Shown here one piece after another: positions 1-8,239 of a stretch of DNA of 64,000 bases. Source of the stretch: Bacteroidales bacterium (GTDB taxonomy: Bacteria > Bacteroidota > Bacteroidia > Bacteroidales > Lentimicrobiaceae). The notes beneath the pieces are model-generated. The model ran no database searches. It was given only the letters and a program-made list of their open reading frames with translations, and was not told the origin of the DNA. Location of the stretch: assembly GCA_016788045.1 (NCBI GenBank), contig JAEUTG010000025.1, positions 62,001-126,000 on the forward strand, given 5' to 3'. Position 1 is the stretch's first letter. Every line of letters starts with the position of its first letter. The position numbers and the translations under genes were made by a program.

Positions 1-1
1 T

Positions 2-430
2 CCGCTCATCGGATGGGTGGCTGCCGGTGGTACCATGCTTAGTCCGGTTGCCTTTGCTCTGGGATTCTTCTTTTTTATCGGTCAGATTCCACACTTCTGG
101 CTGCTGTTGCTCCGATTCGGACACGAGTACGAACAAGCAGGTCTCAAATCGCTGACCAGCCGGCTCGACAACAACCAGATCCGTCGCCTTACCTTTGTCT
201 GGATCGTATCTACGGCGGTTACTGCTTTTATCCTGCCGGCCTATTACCAGTTCAGCCACCATGCTTCTGTAATAATACTGTGGGTGTTGTCGGTTGCCCT
301 GATCGTGCGGTTTACCGGACTGCTCAGGCCTTCCAAAGACGATGTGGAATTCAGGATGTCGTTTATCCTGATCAATGTCTATTATTTCTTTGTGATGGTT
401 CTCCTGAGCCTTGATGTGCTTGCCGGTTAA
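2..430 (+). CDS. ctaB: Protoheme IX farnesyltransferase (haem O synthase), C-terminal part
   Basis: The reading frame is open at the left edge, so this is only the last part of an integral-membrane UbiA-type prenyltransferase. The first visible residues read PLIGWVAAGG, the loop typical of CtaB/CyoE, followed by QIPHFWLLLLRF, matching the family's Q(I/M)PHFW segment, and then three or four hydrophobic helices up to the stop. The enzyme adds a farnesyl chain to haem B to make haem O for haem-copper oxidases. An apparent GTG start at 17 is internal to the protein. The cbb3 oxidase encoded nearby uses haem B, so CtaB more likely serves another oxidase encoded to the left. It converges on the next gene. 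Confidence 0.85.
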   Translation, partial: PLIGWVAAGGTMLSPVAFALGFFFFIGQIPHFWLLLLRFGHEYEQAGLKSLTSRLDNNQIRRLTFVWIVSTAVTAFILPAYYQFSHHASVIILWVLSVALIVRFTGLLRPSKDDVEFRMSFILINVYYFFVMVLLSLDVLAG

Positions 431-467
431 AAACAAAACACGGTGACTGCCATTGGAAATCACCGTG
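429..467 (-). terminator. Intrinsic terminator of the secreted-protein gene
   Basis: An 8-bp stem (CACGGTGA / TCACCGTG) with a 13-nt loop is followed, on the minus strand, by a T-rich tract (complement of the A-run at 429-438). It ends the transcript of the minus-strand gene at 487-1149; on the plus strand there is no T-run. Confidence 0.7.
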
Positions 468-486
468 CTGAGGAGACTATCAGAGC

Positions 487-1149
487 TTATTCTTTTGGCG
501 TTTTTGTCCAGTCAACCACAAACCGGCCTTCACTCAGGACAATGGTATCTGTTTCATCGCCCTTTTTTGTGTTGTCGTGGTCATGTGGCCCGCCATTCAC
601 CAGCATTCCCCCGCCGGCTTTGGTAAAGGCTTTGCGTTCGAGGTTTCCTTTGATACCGGAGCCTGTGACGGTTGCAACGGTGCGTTTCTTGTAATATACG
701 CCCTTCAGGGTAGCCTCAAAGCTCCCTTCTATCCAGGTTGACCCTACCCTGTCGATGGTTAAGGTTCCGCTGAGAGATTCACCATCGTGAAAAGCATGTC
801 CAAGTCCTTTGGTCTCTTCGGTATAGTCCACCAGCACCCATACAAGGTTTTTGTCAGCTTTCTTTTTTGATTCGGATTCGAGATCGTCTTCCGACAGGAT
901 GTTGTAGGTGCCGGGTTTCAGGCTGTCGCTGAAGTAGTACATCCTGATCCACACCTGAACATCGGGACTCACCTGAAACGAAGCCAGGGCAAGGTATTCA
1001 AAACCTGATACAGGAATTTTCATGCGGCGGGCTTCGGCTTTGTATTCTTTTCCATCTACCTTGCAGGAGATGTAGTTTTTAAAATCCTGCGCATTAAGCG
1101 TACACACGCCTGCAACCAGGAAAATCAGAAAGATAAATTTCTTCATCAT
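487..1149 (-). CDS. Secreted protein of unknown function (220 aa)
   Basis: Begins MMKKFIFLIFLVAG and has a clear Sec signal peptide with a probable cleavage after LNAQ. Two adjacent ATG codons (1149, 1146) are possible starts. The mature part is rich in beta-strand-like alternation (TLTIDRVGSTWIEGSFEATLKG) and resembles the small calycin-like secreted or lipoprotein families of Bacteroidota that carry a Gly-rich strand 'GxFEATL', but I cannot name the family with certainty. It contains a small HDHD cluster near residue 190. It is monocistronic, with its own terminator, and sits between ctaB and the cytochrome c gene; no function can be inferred from that. Confidence 0.75.
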   Translation of the reverse strand: MMKKFIFLIFLVAGVCTLNAQDFKNYISCKVDGKEYKAEARRMKIPVSGFEYLALASFQVSPDVQVWIRMYYFSDSLKPGTYNILSEDDLESESKKKADKNLVWVLVDYTEETKGLGHAFHDGESLSGTLTIDRVGSTWIEGSFEATLKGVYYKKRTVATVTGSGIKGNLERKAFTKAGGGMLVNGGPHDHDNTKKGDETDTIVLSEGRFVVDWTKTPKE

Positions 1150-1324
1150 GATTACTGTTGTTTTAAGGTTTTATTCCGGCAAAACCGGTAGTGAATGGGT
1201 TTTTATATAAAGGAAGTTAAAGGTAGTTAAAAAAATGGCTGGCTGCTGATTCAGTGAATACTTTTAAGGGTTGATGCAGACCGTGCCCGATAATTGATGG
1301 ATTGCAACCATTGTTAATACACAC

Positions 1325-1348
1325 AAAAAAAGGGGCGAAAGCCCCTTT
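1325..1348 (-). terminator. Intrinsic terminator of the cytochrome c gene
   Basis: A perfect 8-bp stem AAAGGGGC / GCCCCTTT with a GAAA tetraloop lies 20 bp after the stop of the cytochrome gene and is followed by a U-run on the minus strand (A-run at 1325-1330). Confidence 0.9.
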
Positions 1349-1367
1349 CAATCATTTCTGGTTTGCA

Positions 1368-1844
1368 TTACCTGATAACCTGAATGTCTTTAACCTCTTC
1401 AAGGGTGATGGGTTTTCCCTGGTTGCCGAAGTTTGTAAGCACATAATTGATAACAGCTACTGCATCTTCATGCTTGTCAAGCTGCGGTGGCATGGGAGCC
1501 GGATACTTCACTGTTTTGTTGGCTGCAACTTTCTCCGAGCCATTGAGCACCTGTGAAACAGCAAGCTTGGTCTGATTCAGCAGAAAGTCTGATCCGACAA
1601 GGTTGGGAAATACATTGGCAATTCCCTGAGCATTGGCCTGATGGCATACGATGCATTTTTCCTTAAAGATTTTCTCACCCAAAGCAAGCTGTTCTGCACT
1701 GGGGCCGGCGGCTTCAGCCGGTTGTTCGGTTACTTCTGTACTCTCTGTAGTTTCTGAGCCCGATTTTCCTCCGCCACAGGAGGTAACAACAGCAAGACCC
1801 ATAAGTCCGGCCATCGTAAGGATAATGTAGTTTCTGGTTTTCAT
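1368..1844 (-). CDS. Monohaem c-type cytochrome lipoprotein
   Basis: 158 aa. A lipobox (VVTSC, acylated Cys23) follows the signal sequence, so the protein is membrane-anchored in the periplasm. A Ser/Glu/Ala-rich linker (residues 28-50) leads to a class I cytochrome c domain with a single haem site C64-I-V-C67-H68 and a probable distal ligand Met118 in PAPMPP. It probably carries electrons to an oxidase; the cbb3 operon begins just upstream, transcribed in the same direction. It has its own promoter and terminator, so it is not strictly part of the cco operon. Which oxidase or reductase it serves cannot be read from sequence. Confidence 0.9.
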   Translation of the reverse strand: MKTRNYIILTMAGLMGLAVVTSCGGGKSGSETTESTEVTEQPAEAAGPSAEQLALGEKIFKEKCIVCHQANAQGIANVFPNLVGSDFLLNQTKLAVSQVLNGSEKVAANKTVKYPAPMPPQLDKHEDAVAVINYVLTNFGNQGKPITLEEVKDIQVIR

Positions 1845-1863
1845 GTTTAATTGTTTGTTTATG

Positions 1864-1896
1864 CAAATTTACTAATAATCAATGGTCCCGTACCAA
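1864..1896 (-). promoter_or_regulatory. Promoter of the cytochrome c lipoprotein gene
   Basis: On the minus strand TAAATTTG (1864-1871) fits the Bacteroidota -7 element TAnnTTTG, with a TTG at 1894-1896, 22 bp upstream. A direct repeat CAATGGTCCC (1880-1889 and 1894-1903, 14-bp period) overlaps the -33 region. Confidence 0.55.
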
Positions 1897-1906
1897 TGGT
1901 CCCAAA

Positions 1907-2626
1907 TTATTTGGGATGACAGCATGAATGTGCTTTTTCCACAACCGGTGTCAACGCTTCTGCTTTGGGGCTGATGTAGGGAATTCCAAGGGATAAGCCC
2001 CTGAGAATGATGATCACTCCCAACAATACAATAACATAAGGCGACATTTTGTTGATAAAAATCCTCAGCTGAAGACTGATCATGCTGCCGGCCAGGGAAA
2101 CAGCCAGCATCACCGGCACGGTGCCCGCACCGAAAAGAGCCATATACATCATGCCCGGCAGCACCCCGCCGGTATTGAGCGCCCCTGCAACCGCAACATA
2201 TACCAGGCCACAGGGAAGAATGCCATTCAGCAATCCGATACCAAACAAGGATGGATATGAACTGCTTCTGAACAAAGCCCGGAATCCCCCGATCATGCGG
2301 GCAGAGTATCCTTCGAAAACCGTATTGAGCGAAGGCATTTGCTTGAACAGCAATGGAATAACCACAAAGGCTATCATCAAAGCCCCCACGATGATAGAAG
2401 CCCAGCGCTGGAATCCTGCCATGTGCAGGCCCTTTCCCAGCAAACCGAAAACAGCCCCCAATATGACATAGGTAAGGATTCGGCCGGTGTTGTAGATCAA
2501 CCCACCGGCTACCCTACGAAGCCAGCTGTCACTCCTGAGAGGCAATGCCAGTGCAATGGGTCCGCACATGCCGGCACAATGTGCACTACCAACCAAACCA
2601 ACCAGAAAAGCAGTCCATAGAAGCAT
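1907..2626 (-). CDS. Sulfite exporter TauE/SafE-like (UreH2) membrane protein, cbb3-linked
   Basis: 239 aa with about six hydrophobic helices. The N-terminus carries H16-C17-A-G-M-C21-G-P, the metal-binding-like HCxxMCGP motif of the UreH2/TauE-SafE family members that sit at the end of cco operons in Bacteroidota. The C-terminus ends in a His/Cys-rich tail (KAHSCCHPK), which supports a role in metal handling. In this context a role in copper delivery or assembly of the cbb3 oxidase is likely, by inference from gene order. It is the last gene of the ccoS-to-ccoH run, 53 bp after ccoH. Confidence 0.75.
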   Translation of the reverse strand: MLLWTAFLVGLVGSAHCAGMCGPIALALPLRSDSWLRRVAGGLIYNTGRILTYVILGAVFGLLGKGLHMAGFQRWASIIVGALMIAFVVIPLLFKQMPSLNTVFEGYSARMIGGFRALFRSSSYPSLFGIGLLNGILPCGLVYVAVAGALNTGGVLPGMMYMALFGAGTVPVMLAVSLAGSMISLQLRIFINKMSPYVIVLLGVIIILRGLSLGIPYISPKAEALTPVVEKAHSCCHPK

Positions 2627-2679
2627 AGTGATTCATTTTGAAGGTTATCAATCAATATAATCCTTATTGCACCGGAATA

Positions 2680-3132
2680 TCACTTCTGAATTCGAAGTCC
2701 CTCTTCGAAATAATAATCCTGACCGTTCATGCTCCAGCTTATCTTCGCCAGGTACCTGCCTGCCAGCAGTTTAGCGGTTGATATCCGTTGTACCAGGGCT
2801 GTATCCATCCGTATACTGTCTGTCTGATCGGCATTCTGATCGGAAGGCCTGAACAGGTACACGGTACCTTTGACTACCTGATTCCGGAAATCTTCGGGGT
2901 ACAGGATATTCAGAAAGCCATCAGTCTGTGAAAAGGTTATTTTTCCTGCGAGTCGTCCTGCATTGGCTTTCTGATCAATTTTCTTCTGATACTCCAGCCC
3001 CTGTGGATAGTAACCTGTTTCAACAAGGTCGAAACGCTGTTGCATACTGAAGTAGATCACGGCAGCCATGCTTAGCAGAAACAGTACAATTACGATGAAG
3101 ATTCCGGTACCCCAGTTAAACCTGAATGACAT
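2680..3132 (-). CDS. ccoH: FixH/CcoH cbb3 oxidase assembly protein
   Basis: 150 aa with one N-terminal membrane helix (residues 10-30) followed by the motif ETGYYPQGLEYQKKID, typical of FixH, and a periplasmic beta-rich domain ending in YYFEEGLRIQK. FixH/CcoH is required for stable assembly of cbb3 oxidase and is thought to act with the copper ATPase CcoI. It lies 60 bp downstream of ccoG in the same direction. Confidence 0.85.
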   Translation of the reverse strand: MSFRFNWGTGIFIVIVLFLLSMAAVIYFSMQQRFDLVETGYYPQGLEYQKKIDQKANAGRLAGKITFSQTDGFLNILYPEDFRNQVVKGTVYLFRPSDQNADQTDSIRMDTALVQRISTAKLLAGRYLAKISWSMNGQDYYFEEGLRIQK

Positions 3133-3192
3133 AGGATAAGTGTTTGGTGTTGTAAAGATTACAAAAAAATTGTATTTGTACGGTGCAAAATG

Positions 3193-4611
3193 CTATTTCC
3201 CCGGATCCAGGCTATTGGGTCCGACAAAAGTCGCTTCAATCTCTGCCATTTCCCGGCCTTCACTGAGAACCCTGAATTCAATCGGAGTGACTGATGATTT
3301 CAGCTGCGATTTCTCAATCACGAGCAGGAATGTAGCCTTGCCTACATCGCCCTTCGGAACCACCAATGGCCCACCCATCATCTTGATTTCTCCTTCAGCA
3401 TTTTCGATTTCGAGCTCAACCGGAAGGTCGCGGCGGGTTTTGTTGATCAGCTGAATCGTGTAAATATTGCTGTAGTGAAGCGAATCATATTCCTGATACA
3501 TTGATCCGGGCATCCTGAGGATGGTTGATTCAATATCGGTTCTGATCGAGAAAAGGTATCCAATGAGTATCAGCAGGCCAGACAATACCACTGAATAAAA
3601 GAGAATTCTCACATTGAAACTCAAGTGGGTTCCATCGGCAATGGAACGCTCGGAGGCATATCGTATCAGACCTCGGGGTTTCTTCACCCTGTCCATAATG
3701 TTGTCACAGGCATCGATGCAGGCCGTGCAGTTAATACATTCGAGCTGGGTACCATTCCTGATATCAATCCCGGTCGGACATACCAGCACACAACTGTTAC
3801 AATCGATGCAATCACCTTTACCGGCTTTATCACGGTCTTCCAGTGGATTGTGCTTACCTCGGGGCTCTCCGCGCTTGTAATCGTAAGTGACATTGATGGA
3901 ATTCCGGTCAAGCAATACGCCCTGGAGCCTGCCATAGGGACAAACAATGATGCAGACCTGTTCGCGCAGCTTGGCAAACACCAGGTAATGTACCGCAGCA
4001 AAGATCAGCATACCAAAGAAGCCTGCCAGGTTGGCCGAGGGACCTTCCTTGATCAGTTGTATCACCCGGTCCATTCCGAATACATAAGCAAGGAAAAAGT
4101 AAACTGTGACCAGGGAGATAAGGTAAAATATCAGATGTTTAAGCGATTTCCTCCAAATTTTATCAAAATCCAGGCTTCGTGAATCAAGCTTTCGTTGCTG
4201 GCTGTTGTTACCTTCGATCAGATATTCTATCTGTCTGAACACAAATTCCATGAAAATGGTCTGCGGGCATATCCATCCACAGAACAACCGGCCAAACACC
4301 ACCGTGAACAATACCACGAATACAATAAAGGCAATCATGGAAAGCACAAAAATGTGGAAATCCTGCGGAAAGAAAACGACGCCAAAAAGTATGAACCGGC
4401 GCTCCAGGAAATTGAAAAGCATAAGCGGCTCACCTGCCACTTTGATAAAAGGGGTGATGAAAAAAATCACCAGCAACAGGTAAGCTACCAGGTTGCGGTA
4501 TTTAAACAATCTTCCGGAAGGGCGTTTCGGATAGACCCAAACCCTCTTTCCATCCTCTGCAATGGTTGAAACCCGGTCGCGGAAGGAATCATTTTCATCA
4601 AATTCAGTCAT
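3193..4611 (-). CDS. ccoG: CcoG/FixG cbb3 oxidase accessory iron-sulfur protein
   Basis: 472 aa from the ATG at 4611. A longer frame to 4668 exists, but its extra 19 residues look unlike the family, whereas MTEFDENDSFRDRVSTI fits. The order is: N-terminal soluble part, several membrane helices, C111-G-W-I-C115-P before a helix, then a two-[4Fe-4S] ferredoxin segment (CIDCNSCVLVCPTG and CINCTACIDACD, about residues 245-300), one more helix and a C-terminal Ig-like periplasmic domain. CcoG acts in maturation of cbb3 oxidase (copper reduction has been shown for homologues). It follows ccoP in the operon with a 111-bp gap. Confidence 0.93.
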   Translation of the reverse strand: MTEFDENDSFRDRVSTIAEDGKRVWVYPKRPSGRLFKYRNLVAYLLLVIFFITPFIKVAGEPLMLFNFLERRFILFGVVFFPQDFHIFVLSMIAFIVFVVLFTVVFGRLFCGWICPQTIFMEFVFRQIEYLIEGNNSQQRKLDSRSLDFDKIWRKSLKHLIFYLISLVTVYFFLAYVFGMDRVIQLIKEGPSANLAGFFGMLIFAAVHYLVFAKLREQVCIIVCPYGRLQGVLLDRNSINVTYDYKRGEPRGKHNPLEDRDKAGKGDCIDCNSCVLVCPTGIDIRNGTQLECINCTACIDACDNIMDRVKKPRGLIRYASERSIADGTHLSFNVRILFYSVVLSGLLILIGYLFSIRTDIESTILRMPGSMYQEYDSLHYSNIYTIQLINKTRRDLPVELEIENAEGEIKMMGGPLVVPKGDVGKATFLLVIEKSQLKSSVTPIEFRVLSEGREMAEIEATFVGPNSLDPGK

Positions 4612-4722
4612 GTCGGTGCAGTTTTTAAATGAGTAAGCCAATGGTAACGGATCGCAATCCGCTCCCATTGGCTTAAAACCGGTAAAGAATAATTAAGGCA
4701 TTAATTGAGAATCTTCATTAAA

Positions 4723-5355
4723 TCAACCAAAAGTGTCATACTTTCTGCCCTGTGGTGCCTTCGCATTCGGAGGATTGGTACCCTGCAGGGTGATGATGAA
4801 ACTGAGCACCTGCTGTATCTGAACCGGGGACAACTGATCTTTGTAGGAAATCATCCCCTTTTCGATAACGCCGTTGATGACCACATTGTACATCTCTTTG
4901 ATGGAGATCTTGTTGTTGGTGGAATCACCGTGGATCCAGTACATATCGGTAAAATTGGGTCCGACCAGACCTTCGCCGGCTTTCCCATGGCAGGTAACGC
5001 AGATTTTATCGTAGGTTTCCTTGCCGGCAGCCAGATCGGCCTCAGCAACCATTGGAGCCATGCTTTCAAAATCAAAGGCTTCCACCGGTGCTTTTTTCTC
5101 AACTACTGCAGCAGCAGCCAGTTCATTGTTGTATTCATCATCCTGCAAAGGCCACCATTCAGCCAGGTGATATCCTACGAGATAAACCAGTGCGAAGATG
5201 ATGGTTATGTAAAAGAGGTACAGCCACCAGGCCGGAAGTTTGTTGTCAAGTTCCCGGATTCCGTCGTATTCATGTCCCCCGAGGTACCTGTCATTGGTCA
5301 ACTCATCAATTTCCGGTTCACCATGCGGAAGTTTATTTTCATCTGTATTGCTCAT
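4723..5355 (-). CDS. ccoP: cbb3 oxidase cytochrome c subunit CcoP (single haem site)
   Basis: 210 aa. The N-terminal cytoplasmic stretch YDGIRELDNKLPAWWLYLFY is the CcoP signature and leads into one membrane helix (about 42-62). The periplasmic domain holds one c-haem site, C119-V-T-C122-H123. Classical proteobacterial CcoP has two such sites, so this is the short, monohaem form. The protein receives electrons for the catalytic CcoN module. It sits between ccoQ and ccoG. Confidence 0.92.
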   Translation of the reverse strand: MSNTDENKLPHGEPEIDELTNDRYLGGHEYDGIRELDNKLPAWWLYLFYITIIFALVYLVGYHLAEWWPLQDDEYNNELAAAAVVEKKAPVEAFDFESMAPMVAEADLAAGKETYDKICVTCHGKAGEGLVGPNFTDMYWIHGDSTNNKISIKEMYNVVINGVIEKGMISYKDQLSPVQIQQVLSFIITLQGTNPPNAKAPQGRKYDTFG

Positions 5356-5391
5356 AATTGTGTTTTTTCAAGGTTTTCAAATTACGGATGC

Positions 5392-5565
5392 TTACTGCTC
5401 GTCGCTATCCAAAGGTAAACGTCCCAGTTCTTCATCCCTCTTTCTGCTCATGGAGAGTGTATGTACGACCATTACGCCGAACAATCCCATGAAAAGTATA
5501 AGTGAAATTACCGGAAACCAGTAAATGCCTTCAATATCGTTCAACAAACGTGTTACTATGCCCAT
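5392..5565 (-). CDS. ccoQ: CcoQ-like small cbb3 oxidase subunit (57 aa)
   Basis: A small ORF too short for automatic ORF lists. It translates as MGIVTRLLNDIEGIYWFPV..., with one membrane helix (about residues 15-36) and a charged tail, HTLSMSRKRDEELGRLPL. Size, topology and position (11 bp after ccoNO, 36 bp before ccoP) match the single-helix CcoQ/FixQ subunit, which stabilises the complex. Sequence conservation of CcoQ is low, so identity rests mainly on position. Confidence 0.8.
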   Translation of the reverse strand: MGIVTRLLNDIEGIYWFPVISLILFMGLFGVMVVHTLSMSRKRDEELGRLPLDSDEQ

Positions 5566-5576
5566 AATTCTGCGAT

Positions 5577-7724
5577 TTATTTGTTATCCGCTGTTTCGGT
5601 ACTGTTGGTAATATCGGTTCCAAGCCGCTGAATGTAAGCGATGAGCGCGATAACCTGTTTGTTACTTTCTACATTGATACCCTGCTCCTTCAGTCCGGCT
5701 GCAATCTTTTCAGCCTGAGCCTTAAGGTCATCGTTGGCGATCTTGTCGTATCCTTCAGGATAAGGTACACCCAATGTCTGCATTACCCTGATCTTAGCCG
5801 GAGTTGAATTGATGTCGATCTCATAATCGGCTAACCAGGAATACTTAGGCATGATGGAGGTGGCATTCATCTTCTGGGGATCCATAAAATGGTTGTAGTG
5901 CCATGCATCTGGTTTGTAGTTGCGGCTGGTTTTCACCCCTTCGCGCCACAAATCCGGACCGGTACGTTTCGATCCCCACTGGAACGGGTGATCATACACA
6001 TATTCTCCGGCTTTTGAATACTCACCATAACGCTCGGTTTCAGACCTGAACGGACGGATCATCTGCGAGTGGCAGTTGTAACAACCTTCCTTGATATAAA
6101 TATCGCGTCCCTGTAATTCAAGTGGCGTATAAGGTTTCACACTCGAGATTGTGGGGATGTTTGATTTGATGAGATAAGTGGGAACAACTTCGACCAAACC
6201 GCCGATCAAAATGGCAATGATGGCCAGAATCATAAAGCGGATGGGTTTACGCTCCAGGAAACGATGGAATCCTTCACCTTCCTTCATACTGCCTTCTTTA
6301 ACAAGGGCAGGTGCTTCGGCGGCTTCCATGGCGACGAATGAACCGGCTTTCACGGTTTTGGCGATGTTGTACACCATCAGAATGGCTCCGAGGAAATAGA
6401 GGGTTCCGCCAAAGATCCTCATCATGTACATCGGCATAATCTGCTCAACCACCTGCAGGAAGTTCGGGTAAACCAGCTCTCCGGCATCGTTGAACTGTTT
6501 AAACATGGAGGCTTCGGTCCAGCCGGCCCAGTACAAAGGAATTGAATAGAACAACATGGCCAGGGTACCCATCCAGAAATGAAGGTTGGCCAGTTTTACC
6601 GAATACAGTTTGGTGCTGAACATCCTCGGGAAGAGCCAGTAAACCATTCCGAAAGTGAGGAAACCATTCCACCCAAGGGCACCGATATGTACGTGACCAA
6701 CGGTCCAGTTGGTAAAGTGACTGATGGCATTGATATTTTTAAGTGAAAGCATGGGGCCTTCGAAGGTTGACATACCATAAGCAGTAACAGCCACCACGAA
6801 GAATTTGAGAACCGGATCTTCACGAACCTTATCCCAGGCACCACGGAGGGTGAGCAGACCGTTGATCATACCTCCCCACGACGGGGCAATCAGCATAATG
6901 GAGAATACCGTACCCAGCGACTGAGCCCAGTTGGGAACCGACTGGTACAGGAGGTGGTGAGGTCCGGCCCAGATATAAAGGAAGATCAGCGCCCAGAAGT
7001 GTACGATACTCAGTTTATAGGAATAAACCGGGCGGTTGGCAGCCTTGGGCATAAAGTAATACATAAGGCCAAGGTAAGGGGTGGTGAGGAAGAAAGCCAC
7101 CGCGTTGTGACCGTACCACCACTGCACCAGCGCATCCTGAACACCGGCATAAACCGGGTAACTCTTGAGAAATGACCAGGGAATTTCGATGGAGTTGCCA
7201 ATGTGCAGAACAGCCACCGTAACAAAGGTGGCAATGTAGAACCAGATGGCCACATAGATGTGTTTTACACGACGTTTCAGCATGGTCCACATCATGTTCC
7301 AGCCAAAGATAACCCAGATTATTGCGATCAGTATGTCGATCGGCCATTCCAGTTCAGCATACTCCTTGCCGGTTGTGTAGCCAGCCAGCAGGGTAACTGC
7401 CGCGAGTACAATAATACTCTGCCAGCCCCAGAAATGGGTGTAAGTCATCCATTTGCTGGCCATACTTGTTTTCAGCAACCGCTGAATCGAGTAGTAATAC
7501 CCGGTAAAAATGCCGTTCCCGACGAAAGCAAAAATGATCGCGTTCGTGTGAACCGGCCTCACCCGGCCAAAAGTGGTAAAAGCAAAATTGAAGTTAAAGG
7601 ATGGATACACCAGTTGTATGGCAACCAGCACTCCTACCAGCATGCCTACAATGCCCCAGAAAAGGGTTGCATAGGCAAACATCTTCACAATTTTGTTGTC
7701 GTAGTAAAACTTTTGTAATTCCAT
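5577..7724 (-). CDS. ccoNO: Fused cbb3 oxidase catalytic subunit and cytochrome c subunit (CcoN-CcoO)
   Basis: 715 aa. Residues 1 to about 480 are CcoN: a 12-helix haem-copper oxidase subunit I with conserved histidines in RPVHTNAIIFAFVGNG, VQWWYGHNAVAFF, AGPHHLLY and NWTVGHVHIGALGW. Residues from about 490 are CcoO: one helix, then the c-haem site GCYNCHSQ with the following MIRPFRSETERYG and the FQWGSKRTGPDLWREG segment typical of CcoO. This is a high-affinity oxygen reductase of the cytoplasmic membrane that reduces O2 to water and pumps protons. N-O fusions are well known in Bacteroidota. It is the second gene of the operon, 15 bp after ccoS. Confidence 0.95.
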   Translation of the reverse strand: MELQKFYYDNKIVKMFAYATLFWGIVGMLVGVLVAIQLVYPSFNFNFAFTTFGRVRPVHTNAIIFAFVGNGIFTGYYYSIQRLLKTSMASKWMTYTHFWGWQSIIVLAAVTLLAGYTTGKEYAELEWPIDILIAIIWVIFGWNMMWTMLKRRVKHIYVAIWFYIATFVTVAVLHIGNSIEIPWSFLKSYPVYAGVQDALVQWWYGHNAVAFFLTTPYLGLMYYFMPKAANRPVYSYKLSIVHFWALIFLYIWAGPHHLLYQSVPNWAQSLGTVFSIMLIAPSWGGMINGLLTLRGAWDKVREDPVLKFFVVAVTAYGMSTFEGPMLSLKNINAISHFTNWTVGHVHIGALGWNGFLTFGMVYWLFPRMFSTKLYSVKLANLHFWMGTLAMLFYSIPLYWAGWTEASMFKQFNDAGELVYPNFLQVVEQIMPMYMMRIFGGTLYFLGAILMVYNIAKTVKAGSFVAMEAAEAPALVKEGSMKEGEGFHRFLERKPIRFMILAIIAILIGGLVEVVPTYLIKSNIPTISSVKPYTPLELQGRDIYIKEGCYNCHSQMIRPFRSETERYGEYSKAGEYVYDHPFQWGSKRTGPDLWREGVKTSRNYKPDAWHYNHFMDPQKMNATSIMPKYSWLADYEIDINSTPAKIRVMQTLGVPYPEGYDKIANDDLKAQAEKIAAGLKEQGINVESNKQVIALIAYIQRLGTDITNSTETADNK

Positions 7725-7739
7725 AAGCGTTGGGTTTAA

Positions 7740-7934
7740 CTAAACATTGTTTTGGTTTGCATTGGATTCTTCGGACTTATCAATCTCAATATCAGGGTCT
7801 TTGTCAAATAAAATTCGAACCGAGGGGGAAACATCATCGTCATACTGACCAGATCGCACCGCCCATAAAAAAGCCAGCAGAAAGCCGGCTGCTACCAGGA
7901 TGCTGAAACCGATCAGAACCACTACTACACTCAT
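7740..7934 (-). CDS. ccoS: CcoS cbb3 oxidase maturation protein
   Basis: 64 aa with one N-terminal membrane helix (MSVVVVLIGFSILVAAGFLLAFLWAV) followed by RSGQYDDDVSPSVRILFD, the CcoS signature (WAvrsGQyDDl.spa.riLfdD). CcoS is needed for insertion of redox cofactors into CcoN. It is the first gene of the ccoS-NO-Q-P-G-H run. Confidence 0.92.
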   Translation of the reverse strand: MSVVVVLIGFSILVAAGFLLAFLWAVRSGQYDDDVSPSVRILFDKDPDIEIDKSEESNANQNNV

Positions 7935-7959
7935 CCCGGATAATTTAACTGAATTTTAT

Positions 7960-8019
7960 CAAAGATATTGAAACACCAGACAGGTTGTTCTGCACGGTTA
8001 AAAGTTAGAATAAATCTAA
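7960..8019 (-). promoter_or_regulatory. Promoter of the ccoS-NO-Q-P-G-H operon with TTAGA-N5-TCTAA inverted repeat
   Basis: TATCTTTG on the minus strand (7960-7967) is a -7 element 26 bp upstream of the ccoS start. No TTG is present at the proper -33 distance. TTAGAATAAATCTAA (8005-8019) is an inverted repeat whose centre lies 52 bp upstream of the last base of the -7 element. The same spacing to a similar repeat recurs at 32565-32583 and 40229-40250, which suggests an activator site. Confidence 0.55.
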
Positions 8020-8060
8020 ATTATTTTTTAAGCTACTAAATAACAGTTTCTTACAAGCAT

Positions 8061-8078
8061 TATGAACATTTGTTCATA
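8061..8078. promoter_or_regulatory. 18-bp palindrome upstream of the cbb3 operon
   Basis: TATGAACATTTGTTCATA is a perfect inverted repeat (8-2-8) in the 305-bp gap between ccoI and ccoS, about 127-144 bp upstream of ccoS and about 110 bp upstream of its -7 element. It is a probable binding site of a dimeric regulator; the regulator is unknown. The rest of the gap (7935-8239) is AT-rich and shows no gene. Confidence 0.45.
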
Positions 8079-8239
8079 TATTAATAATGTATTACGTCAC
8101 AAACCAGACTGAAACTTATGTAAAAATCTGAATAAGTATATCATTATCATTACCGCAATCGTGCATGATACCCATAAAATACATAGGGCAGACTGGAGTC
8201 CATTGATCATGTCCTGAGCCAATTGCTATGTCCGCTACC

